Position numbers and translations under genes: made by a program
From: an uncultured Bacteroidales bacterium
Lineage (GTDB): Bacteria > Bacteroidota > Bacteroidia > Bacteroidales > Muribaculaceae
Assembly (NCBI GenBank): GCA_902776835.1
Contig: CACYRK010000003.1
Span: 1 to 64,000 of the forward strand
Direction of reading: 5' to 3'
DNA length: 64,000 nt
The notes under the pieces: model-generated
Databases searched by the model: none
What the model was told of the DNA's origin: nothing
Seen by the model: only the letters and a program-made list of their open reading frames with translations
Shown: positions 55,124-62,986 of the stretch, piece by piece
How positions within the stretch are numbered: the stretch's first letter is position 1
How the letters are laid out: the number at the start of each line of letters is the position of its first letter

Positions 55124-55624
55124 ATGGCCGACCACATGACACCACAGCAGCGACACCGCTGCATGAGCCGCATCGGCAGCAAGGACACCCAGCCCGAACT
55201 GCTGGTGCGGCGATGGCTGTGGCGGCAAGGCTTTCGATACCGCTTGCACGACAAGCGGCTGCCGGGCACGCCCGACATCGTCATGCATCAATTCCGCACG
55301 GTGATTTTTGTGAACGGATGCTTTTGGCACGGACACGACTGCGAGCACTTCAGGCTGCCCACGACCAACACCGAATTCTGGCGCAAAAAAATCGACAACA
55401 ACCGTCGCCGCGACCGCCTGAACCGCGGCATGCTCAAGTATGCCGGATGGCACGTGCTCACCGTGTGGGAATGCCAACTCACCAAGGCCACACGCCAGGC
55501 CACCCTGCAGCAACTCTCGGCCCAACTCTCCACCATCATCCTCGACCACTTCCAGCCACGACCCGCCACCAAGCCCAGCCCTTACACCATCGGCGACACC
55601 ACCAGCCTCGCCGCCGAGCCTTAA
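55124..55624 (+). CDS. vsr: Very short patch repair endonuclease Vsr
   Basis: 166 residues. SRIGSKDTQPELLVRRWLW, RLPGTPDIV with catalytic Asp51, and GCFWHGHDC with His69; zinc ligands Cys66, His71, Cys73 and Cys117 fall at the same numbers as in E. coli Vsr. The E. coli active-site His64 is Asn here. Vsr nicks 5' of T in T:G mismatches left by deamination of 5-methylcytosine. A cytosine methyltransferase (dcm) is normally adjacent; none is in this window. It follows rdgB by 8 bases. Confidence 0.9.
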   Translation: MADHMTPQQRHRCMSRIGSKDTQPELLVRRWLWRQGFRYRLHDKRLPGTPDIVMHQFRTVIFVNGCFWHGHDCEHFRLPTTNTEFWRKKIDNNRRRDRLNRGMLKYAGWHVLTVWECQLTKATRQATLQQLSAQLSTIILDHFQPRPATKPSPYTIGDTTSLAAEP

Positions 55625-55625
55625 A

Positions 55626-55705
55626 TGCTCGAATGTTCGAATGCTCGAATGCTCGATTGCTCGATTGCTCGAATGTTCGATTGCTCGATTGCTCGAACAC
55701 TCGAA
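55626..55705. repeat. TGCTCGAA 8-bp tandem repeat, ten units
   Basis: Ten consecutive 8-bp units (TGCTCGAA/TGTTCGAA/TGCTCGAT variants) start one base after the vsr stop codon. The same unit occurs after murF-alr at 38915. The self-complementary TTCGAA and TCGA cores could form many small hairpins. Confidence 0.85.
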
Positions 55706-55783
55706 TGCCGTGTCGCATATTGGCAAAAAAAATCACGAATTATCAATAACGATAATCCGTGCAGCAGCGGGGTGGCAAGGGTG

Positions 55784-56422
55784 CTACAGCGTGCCTTGCT
55801 CCACGCGCACGCAGATGCGCTCAATCAGCGCGTCGTTCTTGTCGCGGGTGGGATGATAGCCTTGCTTCAGGTTAGCGCCGAAGAAGCGCCCGAAAGTCTG
55901 CCAAAAGCCGGCGCGGAAAGTGCCCAAGAAAGCCTTTACAATCGAGAAACTGCTCTGGTTGGTCTCACGGTTGATGAGTTTGATAAGCATCTTGCCCTGA
56001 TTCTTGGTCATCTTCTTCATCTCGGGCTTGTACTGTGCGAAAATCGCCTTCTCGAAGCGCTGCAGATAGGCTTGCTTCTCCTTCTGCGTCTTGTAGGTGC
56101 CGATATACTCGTAGGTCTCGAGCAGCGTCGAGCAAATCAACTTGGCGTAAGGCAGCGTGCGCTTCACGTCGCGCACCGTCTTCCAGTAGAACTCCTCCTC
56201 CTTCTTGTTGCGGAATCGCTCGGGAGGATACACCGTGATGTTGTTCATCACCAGCATGAGCACCGTCTCGCCCGAGGTTGGCTCCACAAAGTGGTAATAG
56301 CCGTGGTACACCCTCTGCAACGCTGAGGGCAGGGGCATTCCTTCGGCCGTGTTTTGCGCCGCCACATGCTGTGCGCAACACATGGCAATCAGGAGCAACG
56401 TTATGTCGAGCAATCGTCTCAT
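55784..56422 (-). CDS. DUF4294 family secreted protein
   Basis: 212 residues with a signal peptide (about 1-22, MRRLLDITLLLIAMCCAQHVAAQ). The VLMLVMNNITVYPPERFRNKKEEEFYWKTVRDVKRTLPYAKLI block defines DUF4294, a Bacteroidetes-only periplasmic family of unknown function. The rest is basic and helical. Single gene; a TACTTTTGTG sequence on the minus strand near 56448 may be its promoter box. Confidence 0.82.
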   Translation of the reverse strand: MRRLLDITLLLIAMCCAQHVAAQNTAEGMPLPSALQRVYHGYYHFVEPTSGETVLMLVMNNITVYPPERFRNKKEEEFYWKTVRDVKRTLPYAKLICSTLLETYEYIGTYKTQKEKQAYLQRFEKAIFAQYKPEMKKMTKNQGKMLIKLINRETNQSSFSIVKAFLGTFRAGFWQTFGRFFGANLKQGYHPTRDKNDALIERICVRVEQGTL

Positions 56423-56533
56423 TTCTTTGGTTTAACGCCACAAAAGTAGGCAATAGTATTCAATCAGTGGCAAAATAATCGCTAAAAAAGCCTAATAACG
56501 AGTGTTTTGGAACACTTTACCCTATCTTGGGGT

Positions 56534-57238
56534 TTACTCCAGGGCTTGCAGCAGTCCCAGGTAGCACACGTTGATGCCCGCAAAGGCACCGCTGACCGTG
56601 GGCACACTCTTGAAGCGGGCGTGGGCCACCCATGGGGTGATGCGCAGCGATGACGACGTGCGCGTGTTGCGGCCGGTGAACAGCATCGCGTCGGTGGTGA
56701 CGCGGCTATGGAGCGTGATGTCGAAGTCGACGCTCGCCATGGCATTGACGTCGCTCAGATGCACCGTGCTGGTGTTCACCGCCTGAAACACGTCGTGGCC
56801 CTCGTCGTTCTTGCTCCACTCGATGTCGTTAACCTTCCAATTGTAGCGGTTCAGCATCACGCCCACGTTGGGAGTAATGCTCAACCGGCCATTGCGATAG
56901 GCCACATAGCCCAACTGCACACCCACGCCAAGCAGCGTGGCGCTGCTCACCGCGTTGATTTGCGCGTCGCGACCCTCGGCGTCAAGGACGCCAAAGATGT
57001 TGCTACGCTTAAACGACGGCTGGCCGTAACTCACGTCGGCCTTCACGCGCCAGAAGTTGTAGCCGCCCGTGAGGCCGCCAACAAAGTTTACGCCGCCCTT
57101 GAAGTTGTCGTTCAACTCGCCCGTGGGCAGTTGCAAGCCGCCGCCGGCTGTCACGCCCAGCGTGCCGCGGTCGACCTGCGCCGTGGCCACCACACTCAGC
57201 AAGGCCACCATTGCAGCAAGAAAAATGTGTCGTTTCAT
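56534..57238 (-). CDS. Small outer membrane beta-barrel protein
   Basis: 234 residues. Signal peptide MKRHIFLAAMVALLSVVATAQ, then alternating glycine and aromatic strands (GVTAGGGLQLPTGELNDNFKGGVNFVGGLTGGYNFW) typical of OmpA/OmpW-size barrels. The C-terminus GINVCYLGLLQALE does not end in an aromatic residue, which is atypical for such barrels. Start at 57238 taken because it begins the signal; an ATG two codons upstream is possible. Function unknown. Confidence 0.65.
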   Translation of the reverse strand: MKRHIFLAAMVALLSVVATAQVDRGTLGVTAGGGLQLPTGELNDNFKGGVNFVGGLTGGYNFWRVKADVSYGQPSFKRSNIFGVLDAEGRDAQINAVSSATLLGVGVQLGYVAYRNGRLSITPNVGVMLNRYNWKVNDIEWSKNDEGHDVFQAVNTSTVHLSDVNAMASVDFDITLHSRVTTDAMLFTGRNTRTSSSLRITPWVAHARFKSVPTVSGAFAGINVCYLGLLQALE

Positions 57239-57261
57239 CGTCATCACAGTGAATAAAAAAT

Positions 57262-57317
57262 TTTCCACAACGCGCCATTGCGCGGCCCAAATGGGGGTGC
57301 ATGGCGCGTCGTGGAAA
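57262..57317. repeat. Single inverted repeat related to the 40.4-kb array
   Basis: TTTCCACAACGCGCCAT (57262-57278) and ATGGCGCGTCGTGGAAA (57301-57317) pair with one mismatch around a 22-base loop. ATGGCGCGTCGTGGA is shared exactly with the left arm of the 170-bp repeat units, so this is probably a solitary relative. Confidence 0.65.
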
Positions 57318-57346
57318 CTTGCGCCCTCGATGGTGCGCACCGAATC

Positions 57347-57898
57347 TTACTTCTTGAAGTAGCGGTTATACAGGCCCTGGAAGCCCTGGCCGTGGCGTGC
57401 CTCATCGCGAGCCATCTCGTGAACGGTGTCGTGGATGGCGTCGAGATTCTGCTGCTTAGCCAACTTAGCGATGCGGAACTTGTCCTCGCAAGCGCCAGCC
57501 TCGGCATTCATGCGCTTCTCAAGGTTGGTCTTGGTGTCCCACACCACCTCGCCGAGCAGTTCGGCAAACTTGGCAGCGTGCTCAGCCTCTTCCCAAGCGT
57601 AGCGCTTGAAGGCCTCAGCGACCTCGGGATAGCCCTCGCGGTCGGCCTGGCGCGACATGGCCAGATACATGCCCACCTCGCTGCACTCGCCGTTGAAGTG
57701 ATCCTTCAGACCTTGCAGAATCTCCGGGTCTACACCCTTTGCCACGCCAAGTTCGTGCTCAGCGACAAACTTCAGGCCGTCGTCCTCGTTAAGTTCTTTG
57801 AACTTCGAAGCCGGAACCTTGCATTGCGGACAGCGCTCGGGGGGCGTGTCACCCTCGTGAACATAACCACATACTGTACAAATCCATTTTTTTGCCAT
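57347..57898 (-). CDS. Reverse rubrerythrin
   Basis: 183 residues in reverse order to classical rubrerythrin: an N-terminal rubredoxin domain (Cys7, Cys10, Cys23, Cys26) precedes a ferritin-like di-iron domain with the helical Glu motifs ([68 protein letters not shown]). Reverse rubrerythrins reduce H2O2 (and O2) in anaerobes with NADH-derived electrons. Likely a main peroxide defence; own promoter. Confidence 0.93.
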   Translation of the reverse strand: MAKKWICTVCGYVHEGDTPPERCPQCKVPASKFKELNEDDGLKFVAEHELGVAKGVDPEILQGLKDHFNGECSEVGMYLAMSRQADREGYPEVAEAFKRYAWEEAEHAAKFAELLGEVVWDTKTNLEKRMNAEAGACEDKFRIAKLAKQQNLDAIHDTVHEMARDEARHGQGFQGLYNRYFKK

Positions 57899-57980
57899 AA
57901 TAGTAGTAAACGATTTTATTGTGGGCCAAGCATTTGGCCCCGTTAAGTAAATAAAAAGATAACTCTCAATAATTTATGGG

Positions 57981-58012
57981 GCAAAGATAATGACAAAACA
58001 CCAATTTCCCAA
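57981..58012 (-). promoter_or_regulatory. Rubrerythrin promoter
   Basis: Minus strand TTG (58012-58010), 20-bp spacer, TATCTTTGC (57989-57981), about 80 bases before the ATG. Confidence 0.7.
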
Positions 58013-58093
58013 ATTTTCTACATAAATTTCTACCAACGGCGCTAACTATGCTTGAAACGAGGAATTGACAGAGCCAATAATACAAATTATGTG

Positions 58094-58102
58094 TAATTTT
58101 GC
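58094..58102 (+). promoter_or_regulatory. Promoter box TAATTTTGC before the 1101-residue protein gene
   Basis: Perfect -7 box 46 bases before the ATG at 58149; no TTG at ideal spacing. Confidence 0.55.
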
Positions 58103-58148
58103 CACAAAGCGAAAAATCAACTTATTTATTAACCAAAAATTAGTGCTT

Positions 58149-61100
58149 ATGAAAATTTTCAACAAGTTCTTGGCCTTAGCAGTAATCATGCTGCTGGGCT
58201 TTGGCTGGGCAAGTGCTGAAGTAGTCGAAAACTACACTTTCGACTTCAACAAGCCAATTGCCGTAAGCAGTCCCGACTTCCAAGTTGCATCTGGATGGGG
58301 GCATATTGTGAAAGCCACAAGCAGTGTTTACTCCTACTCGGAATCTGCTGGTGTGGAGAACACTGGCGCACTCTACTTAGGGCAACCTTATGGCATCACC
58401 TTTGCCACTGCCGAGGGAAGTGCTCTTGACTGCGTTGTGACGCCAAAACTCACTGGCAGCGCCACGCTGCAAATCAAGTCTGGCTCTTATAGTGGTGCAT
58501 TCCGTGCTTTCAAGGTCGTTGAAGGTACAGAAGGCGAACTGAGTGTTGGCGAAGAAGTGGTCACTAAGACTCGTGAGGATTTGTACAATCAAGGTTGGCA
58601 AACCATCTCCTTCGAGGGCCTGGACGGTGACCGCATCGCTCTTGCCGGTTACTATTGCTACATCGACAACCTGGTGGTTACCGGTAGCGCAGAGTATGAA
58701 TTCATGAACGCCCTGAAAATGGAGCGCAACGGCAGCACCAGTTGGAAGTATCCAAACTGCGATGTCAACAACAAGTTCTCGGTGACAATGACCGGCTTCA
58801 AGGTGACTAATGTTGGCGACAAGACCATCACCGTGGGAACCGAGGGTTACAACGTGACCTTCTGCCCGCAAGGCAAGCCCGAGGTTGTCTTTGCCACTTA
58901 TGACATCCCCGTTGACCTCGCTGTGGGTGAAACCTATGAGATTCCCGACTTTGAGATTACCGACCTCGACTATGAAACGGTTTACGCTAATAATAGCACC
59001 CGTGTCCGCATCGATGCTTTTGAGAACATCACTGGCACCACGGCCACTGGCGACTGGTTCCAAGCCAATCCCTACCTGCCTGGCATGACCGTGAAGAACG
59101 GCAACACCACACTCGAGAGCGGCAACACCACATTCGGCGCATTCGGCATGATTAGCGAGGATGCTACCAAGACCATCACCATCAACAGCACTGGCGCTGC
59201 TCCTCTGGTGGCAAGTATAGCCATGCCCGAGGGCTTCACCGCAAGCGTTACCGACATCAACCTCGCCGCCGGCGAGAGCCAGGATGTCGACATCACGCTC
59301 AGCGCAGCCACACCAGGCATCTTCAGCGGTAACCTCACCATCACTGGCGAGGGCATCGACGACTTTATCCTGCCTTTGAGCGGTACTGTGCTCGACTCAA
59401 GCAAGTTCTTCGAGGACTTCCAGAACGAGAGCAGCGCAAGCATCGCGCCTGTTGGCTGGTGGAATATGACCGATGTATGGAGTAAGACTACCAACACCAG
59501 TTCGTACTATCCCAACAACTACATGCAGAGCGCGAGCGCCAGCACTCCTGGCAAACTCGTCACCCCGCTGCTGCGCGTAACTGAGGGCGAGAAGATGACC
59601 TTCGATGGTGCACGCCGCTCGAGCAGCACCGGCGATGATTATTTCATTAAGGTGTACTACAGCACCGACCGTGCTGAATGGACACTTGTCAAGACCGTCC
59701 CGGCCACCGATATGCAACAAAGCACCGGCAACGACGGCAAGTTTACCACCTTTGTGGTTGAGGACATTCCTGCTGGCGACTACTACATTGCTTTCGAGAG
59801 CGGATACTGCATGCTCGACAACGTTTACGGCTTCGAACTCGTGCCCGTTGAGCACGACGTGGTGATTAAGAGCGTCAACATCCCCACCACTGGCAAGCAG
59901 AACGATGACTACAACGCCAGCGTAGTTCTGCAAAACTTGCTTGAACAAGAAGAGAGTTGCGACGCAAGTTTCGTGCTCGGTAGTCAGGCCGAATTTACCT
60001 CTCCCGTTGAGATTGCCGCTCGCAGCACGGCGACGGTCAACTTCGCCCTGGTGCCCAACGTGCCAGGCACTTGGGAGGCTATGGCTTCGTTCACTTGGGA
60101 CGATGACTATGAGGTCGCTACCGACGAGGTGGATGTTACCATCACCGAGGAAACCGCTGAAAAATTAGTTGAGGTTAGCGACGAGAATTATCCCAACAAG
60201 AGCACATCGAGCAGCTCGCCTGTGAATCTGGTTTACGAGAACAGCGAGTCGATGAGCATCTACACTGCCGCCCAGCTGGGTCTGAACGTGGGTGACAAGA
60301 TTACTTCTCTCACCTGGAGAGGCTATAAGGCTGGTGACGACCACACCACGCAAGTGAGTGTGTGGATTGGCAGCACTGATGCTACTTCGCTCACTGCAAG
60401 TGACTACTCTGGCTCTCTGCTTCCCACCAATGGCATGACCGAGGCTTACAACGCTCCTTACACCTTCGTTAAGGGCGGTAGCTCAAGCGCTATGATCGAC
60501 ATGCTCAAGATCGACCTCGCCGAGCCGTTCGTATACCAAGGCGGCAACCTGTGCATTGTGGTTCGCTCGCAACACATCAGCGACTCTTACAAGAGTGTGA
60601 CCTTCGAATCGTTCCCCTACAGCCTCACTGGACAATGCGTCAGCCACCGTACCGACAGTGGTGATATGAACGACGCCACCGGTCTTGCTGCCGCTTCTTA
60701 CAGCACCAGCAACCTGCCTATCGTCACCTTCGGCGTGAAGATGGAGCCCGCTACCGTGAGCGGTATCGTTACCGACGAGGAGGGCAACCCGCTGGAGGGC
60801 GTATACATTGAGGCTGAGAGCGTAACCGCAGAGCCCACAGGCAATGGCGCACCGCGTCTGGCTGCAACAGCAGGCCCCGTGGCTTACCAGACTGTTACCG
60901 ATGCCGATGGCGCTTACACTCTGCCCATCATCCAATCCGACAAGCAGTACAACATCACTTACAGCCTCGATGGTTATAACGACGAGGTAATTGAGAATGT
61001 CGACCTGAGCAATGGCACATTAACTCAGAACGTGACGCTCACCCGCGAGAAGTTCGCTATTGAGATTGAGTGCGGCGCTAATGGTACTGCGGAAACCAAT

Positions 61101-61454
61101 CCCGCCGATGAGGCTGCCGCTGGCACCGAGGTCGTTGTTACCGTAACTCCCGACAATGGCTACGCAATTGACCAAATCACCGTAATTGACGAGGACGAGG
61201 AAGAAATCGACCTGATTCCGGGCGACGAACTCAACACATTCACCTTCGAGATGCCTATGGGCGATGTCACCGTCATCGTTACATTCAAACTCGATGAGGT
61301 CACTGGCGTCAACGACCTGAATGCTGCCAGCATCCAGAGCGTGAAGTACTACAACGTTGCCGGCATGGCAAACGACAAGCCCTTCGATGGCATGAACATC
61401 GTGGTGACTCGCAACGTCGACGGCACCGTCAAGGTACAAAAAGTTATGTTCTAA
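58149..61454 (+). CDS. Large secreted multidomain protein with C-terminal sorting-like tail
   Basis: 1101 residues: signal peptide (MKIFNKFLALAVIMLLGFGWASA), a beta-sandwich discoidin- or anchor-like region (about 25-190), an Ig-like choice-of-anchor segment (about 340-415, ITINSTGAAPLVASIAMPEGF), a choice-of-anchor-J-like segment (about 420-560, FFEDFQNESSASIAPVGWW), a CARDB-like Ig (about 575-660), a carboxypeptidase-regulatory-like domain (about 870-960, GIVTDEEGNPLEGVYIEA), an InlB-type repeat (about 965-1045) and the tail VKYYNVAGMANDKPFDGMN...VMF. Architecture and tail parallel the 1564-residue protein at 44.2 kb. Probably displayed on or released from the surface; no enzyme domain seen. 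The ATG at 58149 begins the signal peptide. Confidence 0.8.
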   Translation: MKIFNKFLALAVIMLLGFGWASAEVVENYTFDFNKPIAVSSPDFQVASGWGHIVKATSSVYSYSESAGVENTGALYLGQPYGITFATAEGSALDCVVTPKLTGSATLQIKSGSYSGAFRAFKVVEGTEGELSVGEEVVTKTREDLYNQGWQTISFEGLDGDRIALAGYYCYIDNLVVTGSAEYEFMNALKMERNGSTSWKYPNCDVNNKFSVTMTGFKVTNVGDKTITVGTEGYNVTFCPQGKPEVVFATYDIPVDLAVGETYEIPDFEITDLDYETVYANNSTRVRIDAFENITGTTATGDWFQANPYLPGMTVKNGNTTLESGNTTFGAFGMISEDATKTITINSTGAAPLVASIAMPEGFTASVTDINLAAGESQDVDITLSAATPGIFSGNLTITGEGIDDFILPLSGTVLDSSKFFEDFQNESSASIAPVGWWNMTDVWSKTTNTSSYYPNNYMQSASASTPGKLVTPLLRVTEGEKMTFDGARRSSSTGDDYFIKVYYSTDRAEWTLVKTVPATDMQQSTGNDGKFTTFVVEDIPAGDYYIAFESGYCMLDNVYGFELVPVEHDVVIKSVNIPTTGKQNDDYNASVVLQNLLEQEESCDASFVLGSQAEFTSPVEIAARSTATVNFALVPNVPGTWEAMASFTWDDDYEVATDEVDVTITEETAEKLVEVSDENYPNKSTSSSSPVNLVYENSESMSIYTAAQLGLNVGDKITSLTWRGYKAGDDHTTQVSVWIGSTDATSLTASDYSGSLLPTNGMTEAYNAPYTFVKGGSSSAMIDMLKIDLAEPFVYQGGNLCIVVRSQHISDSYKSVTFESFPYSLTGQCVSHRTDSGDMNDATGLAAASYSTSNLPIVTFGVKMEPATVSGIVTDEEGNPLEGVYIEAESVTAEPTGNGAPRLAATAGPVAYQTVTDADGAYTLPIIQSDKQYNITYSLDGYNDEVIENVDLSNGTLTQNVTLTREKFAIEIECGANGTAETNPADEAAAGTEVVVTVTPDNGYAIDQITVIDEDEEEIDLIPGDELNTFTFEMPMGDVTVIVTFKLDEVTGVNDLNAASIQSVKYYNVAGMANDKPFDGMNIVVTRNVDGTVKVQKVMF

Positions 61455-61484
61455 TTCCCGACATTAGACTTCACTAAATAACTT

Positions 61485-61520
61485 GGGCGGCATCCCGTGG
61501 TGGGGTGCCGCCCTCGTTTT
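61485..61520 (+). terminator. Terminator of the 1101-residue protein gene
   Basis: GGGCGGCATCCC (61485-61496) pairs with GGGGTGCCGCCC (61502-61513), one G-U pair, followed by TCGTTTTAT. Confidence 0.8.
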
Positions 61521-61588
61521 ATCCCCATAGTCTCTATACCCCCCATATAAACCATAGATGCTATAATAAAGAATCCTGAAAATCTCAC

Positions 61589-61657
61589 CTAATCCAAAAA
61601 ATAAGTGGAATTTTTGGATTACAATCCAAAAAAATAGCCGAATTTTTGGATTATGCC
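61589..61657. repeat. 69-bp direct repeat, left copy
   Basis: Identical to 62819-62887. It contains two hairpins in tandem, each with arms AATCCAAAAA and TTTTTGGATT. The last arm supplies the TTG (-33) of the promoter for the enclosed ATPase gene. Confidence 0.92.
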
Positions 61658-61677
61658 TTTTTTTTACCTAACTTTGC
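61646..61677 (+). promoter_or_regulatory. Promoter of the AAA_14/DUF4143 gene
   Basis: TTG (61646-61648, inside the left repeat), 20-bp spacer, TAACTTTGC (61669-61677), 15 bases before the ATG. Confidence 0.7.
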
Positions 61678-61691
61678 AAAAAATAATAATC

Positions 61692-62822
61692 ATGACTTGG
61701 ATAAAACGACAATTACACGACACCATTAACCAAGACTTCTTCAAAGGGAAGGCCATCTTGCTTGTTGGAGCACGACAGGTGGGCAAGACCACTTTGTTCA
61801 ACCAAATACTTGAAAAGCACGACGAGCCTATTCTGAGGCTCAACTGCGATGAGCCCGAAGTGAGAGACTTGCTTACCAATGTCAACACTAACGAACTTCG
61901 CTCAATAATCGGTAATAATCGCATTGTGGTCGTTGACGAAGCGCAACGAGTAAAAAATATTGGCATCTCCCTCAAACTCATTTTCGATGGCTTTCCCAAC
62001 GTGCAACTGCTGATAACTGGGTCGTCGGCACTCCAACTTCAAGACACTATCAACGAACCTCTCACCGGACGCAAGTGGGAATATCACCTTTTTCCCATTT
62101 CGACGTCAGAAATACTGAATAATGCCGGAATAATTGCTGTGAAGCAGAGTCTGGAAAGACGTCTCGTTTATGGATCTTACCCCGACGTAATAAACAATAC
62201 TGAAGATTCACGCAAAATACTCACAAACTTAGCTGACAGTTATCTTTACAAAGACATTCTATCACTGGATTATGTGCGAAAACCTGCTTTGCTTGAAAAA
62301 CTGTTGGTGGCTTTAGCCTTGCAAGTTGGTTCAGAAGTGTCATACAACGAGTTGTCTCAAACTGTGGGCTGCGACACCAAAACCATCGAGAAATATATCG
62401 ACCTGCTTGAGAAATGCTATATCATATTCCGCCTTCAAGCATACAGCCGAAATTTAAGAAACGAATTAAAAAAGAGCAAAAAGATTTATTTCGTCGATAA
62501 TGGGATTCGCAACGCCATTATTCAAAACTACTCACCACTATCGCTGCGCAACGACATTGGCTCACTATGGGAAAATTTCATTATCAGCGAACGCATGAAA
62601 GCAAACAGTTACAATGGTATTTACGCAAATTCATATTTTTGGCGCAACAGTCAACAGCAAGAAATTGACTACATCGAAGAGTGTGACGGCAAAATCAAGG
62701 CCTTTGAGATTAAATGGAATCCACGGAAAGCAAATGTGAAGATCCCTATTTCATTTCAGGCGGCTTATAATGTTGAGAGTTTTGTGGTTATTACTCCCGA
62801 CAACTATTTACAATATCTCTAA
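61692..62822 (+). CDS. AAA_14 / DUF4143 ATP-binding protein in a direct-repeat cassette
   Basis: 376 residues. AAA_14 ATPase: Walker A GARQVGKTT (26-34), Walker B IVVVDEAQ (78-85), sensor-type LLITGSSAL. From about 195 a DUF4143 region with a winged-helix-like part (SYNELSQTVGCDTKTIEKYIDLLEKCYIIFRL) and a restriction-fold-like end, QEIDYIEE...KAFEIKW, recalling Glu-Asp-Glu-x-Lys nuclease cores. Function of this abundant bacterial/archaeal family is unknown. The gene is visibly AT-richer than its surroundings and lies exactly between two 69-bp repeats; its TAA overlaps the right repeat. The start at 61692 follows the promoter; earlier codons would lie inside the left repeat. A recently acquired mobile cargo gene is likely. 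Confidence 0.88.
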   Translation: MTWIKRQLHDTINQDFFKGKAILLVGARQVGKTTLFNQILEKHDEPILRLNCDEPEVRDLLTNVNTNELRSIIGNNRIVVVDEAQRVKNIGISLKLIFDGFPNVQLLITGSSALQLQDTINEPLTGRKWEYHLFPISTSEILNNAGIIAVKQSLERRLVYGSYPDVINNTEDSRKILTNLADSYLYKDILSLDYVRKPALLEKLLVALALQVGSEVSYNELSQTVGCDTKTIEKYIDLLEKCYIIFRLQAYSRNLRNELKKSKKIYFVDNGIRNAIIQNYSPLSLRNDIGSLWENFIISERMKANSYNGIYANSYFWRNSQQQEIDYIEECDGKIKAFEIKWNPRKANVKIPISFQAAYNVESFVVITPDNYLQYL

Positions 62823-62887
62823 TCCAAAAAATAAGTGGAATTTTTGGATTACAATCCAAAAAAATAGCCGAATTTTTGGATTATGCC
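62819..62887. repeat. 69-bp direct repeat, right copy
   Basis: Perfect copy of 61589-61657, beginning at the last sense codon of the ATPase gene. The two hairpins may also serve as its terminator. Confidence 0.92.
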
Positions 62888-62926
62888 CTTGCAGATATCG
62901 TCTCAACAAGAAAATAATTCACATAT

Positions 62927-62958
62927 TTGGCATTTCGGTCGCCATGCACTAACTTTGC
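62927..62958 (+). promoter_or_regulatory. Promoter of the histidine phosphatase gene
   Basis: TTG (62927-62929), 20-bp spacer, TAACTTTGC (62950-62958), 28 bases before the ATG. Confidence 0.7.
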
Positions 62959-62986
62959 ACCAGAAACTATAAAAGCATCGACGATA

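Noticed and set aside
55626..56326. 233-codon frame starting in the TGCTCGAA repeat
   Set aside because: Its start is the translated repeat and the remainder is antisense to the DUF4294 gene.
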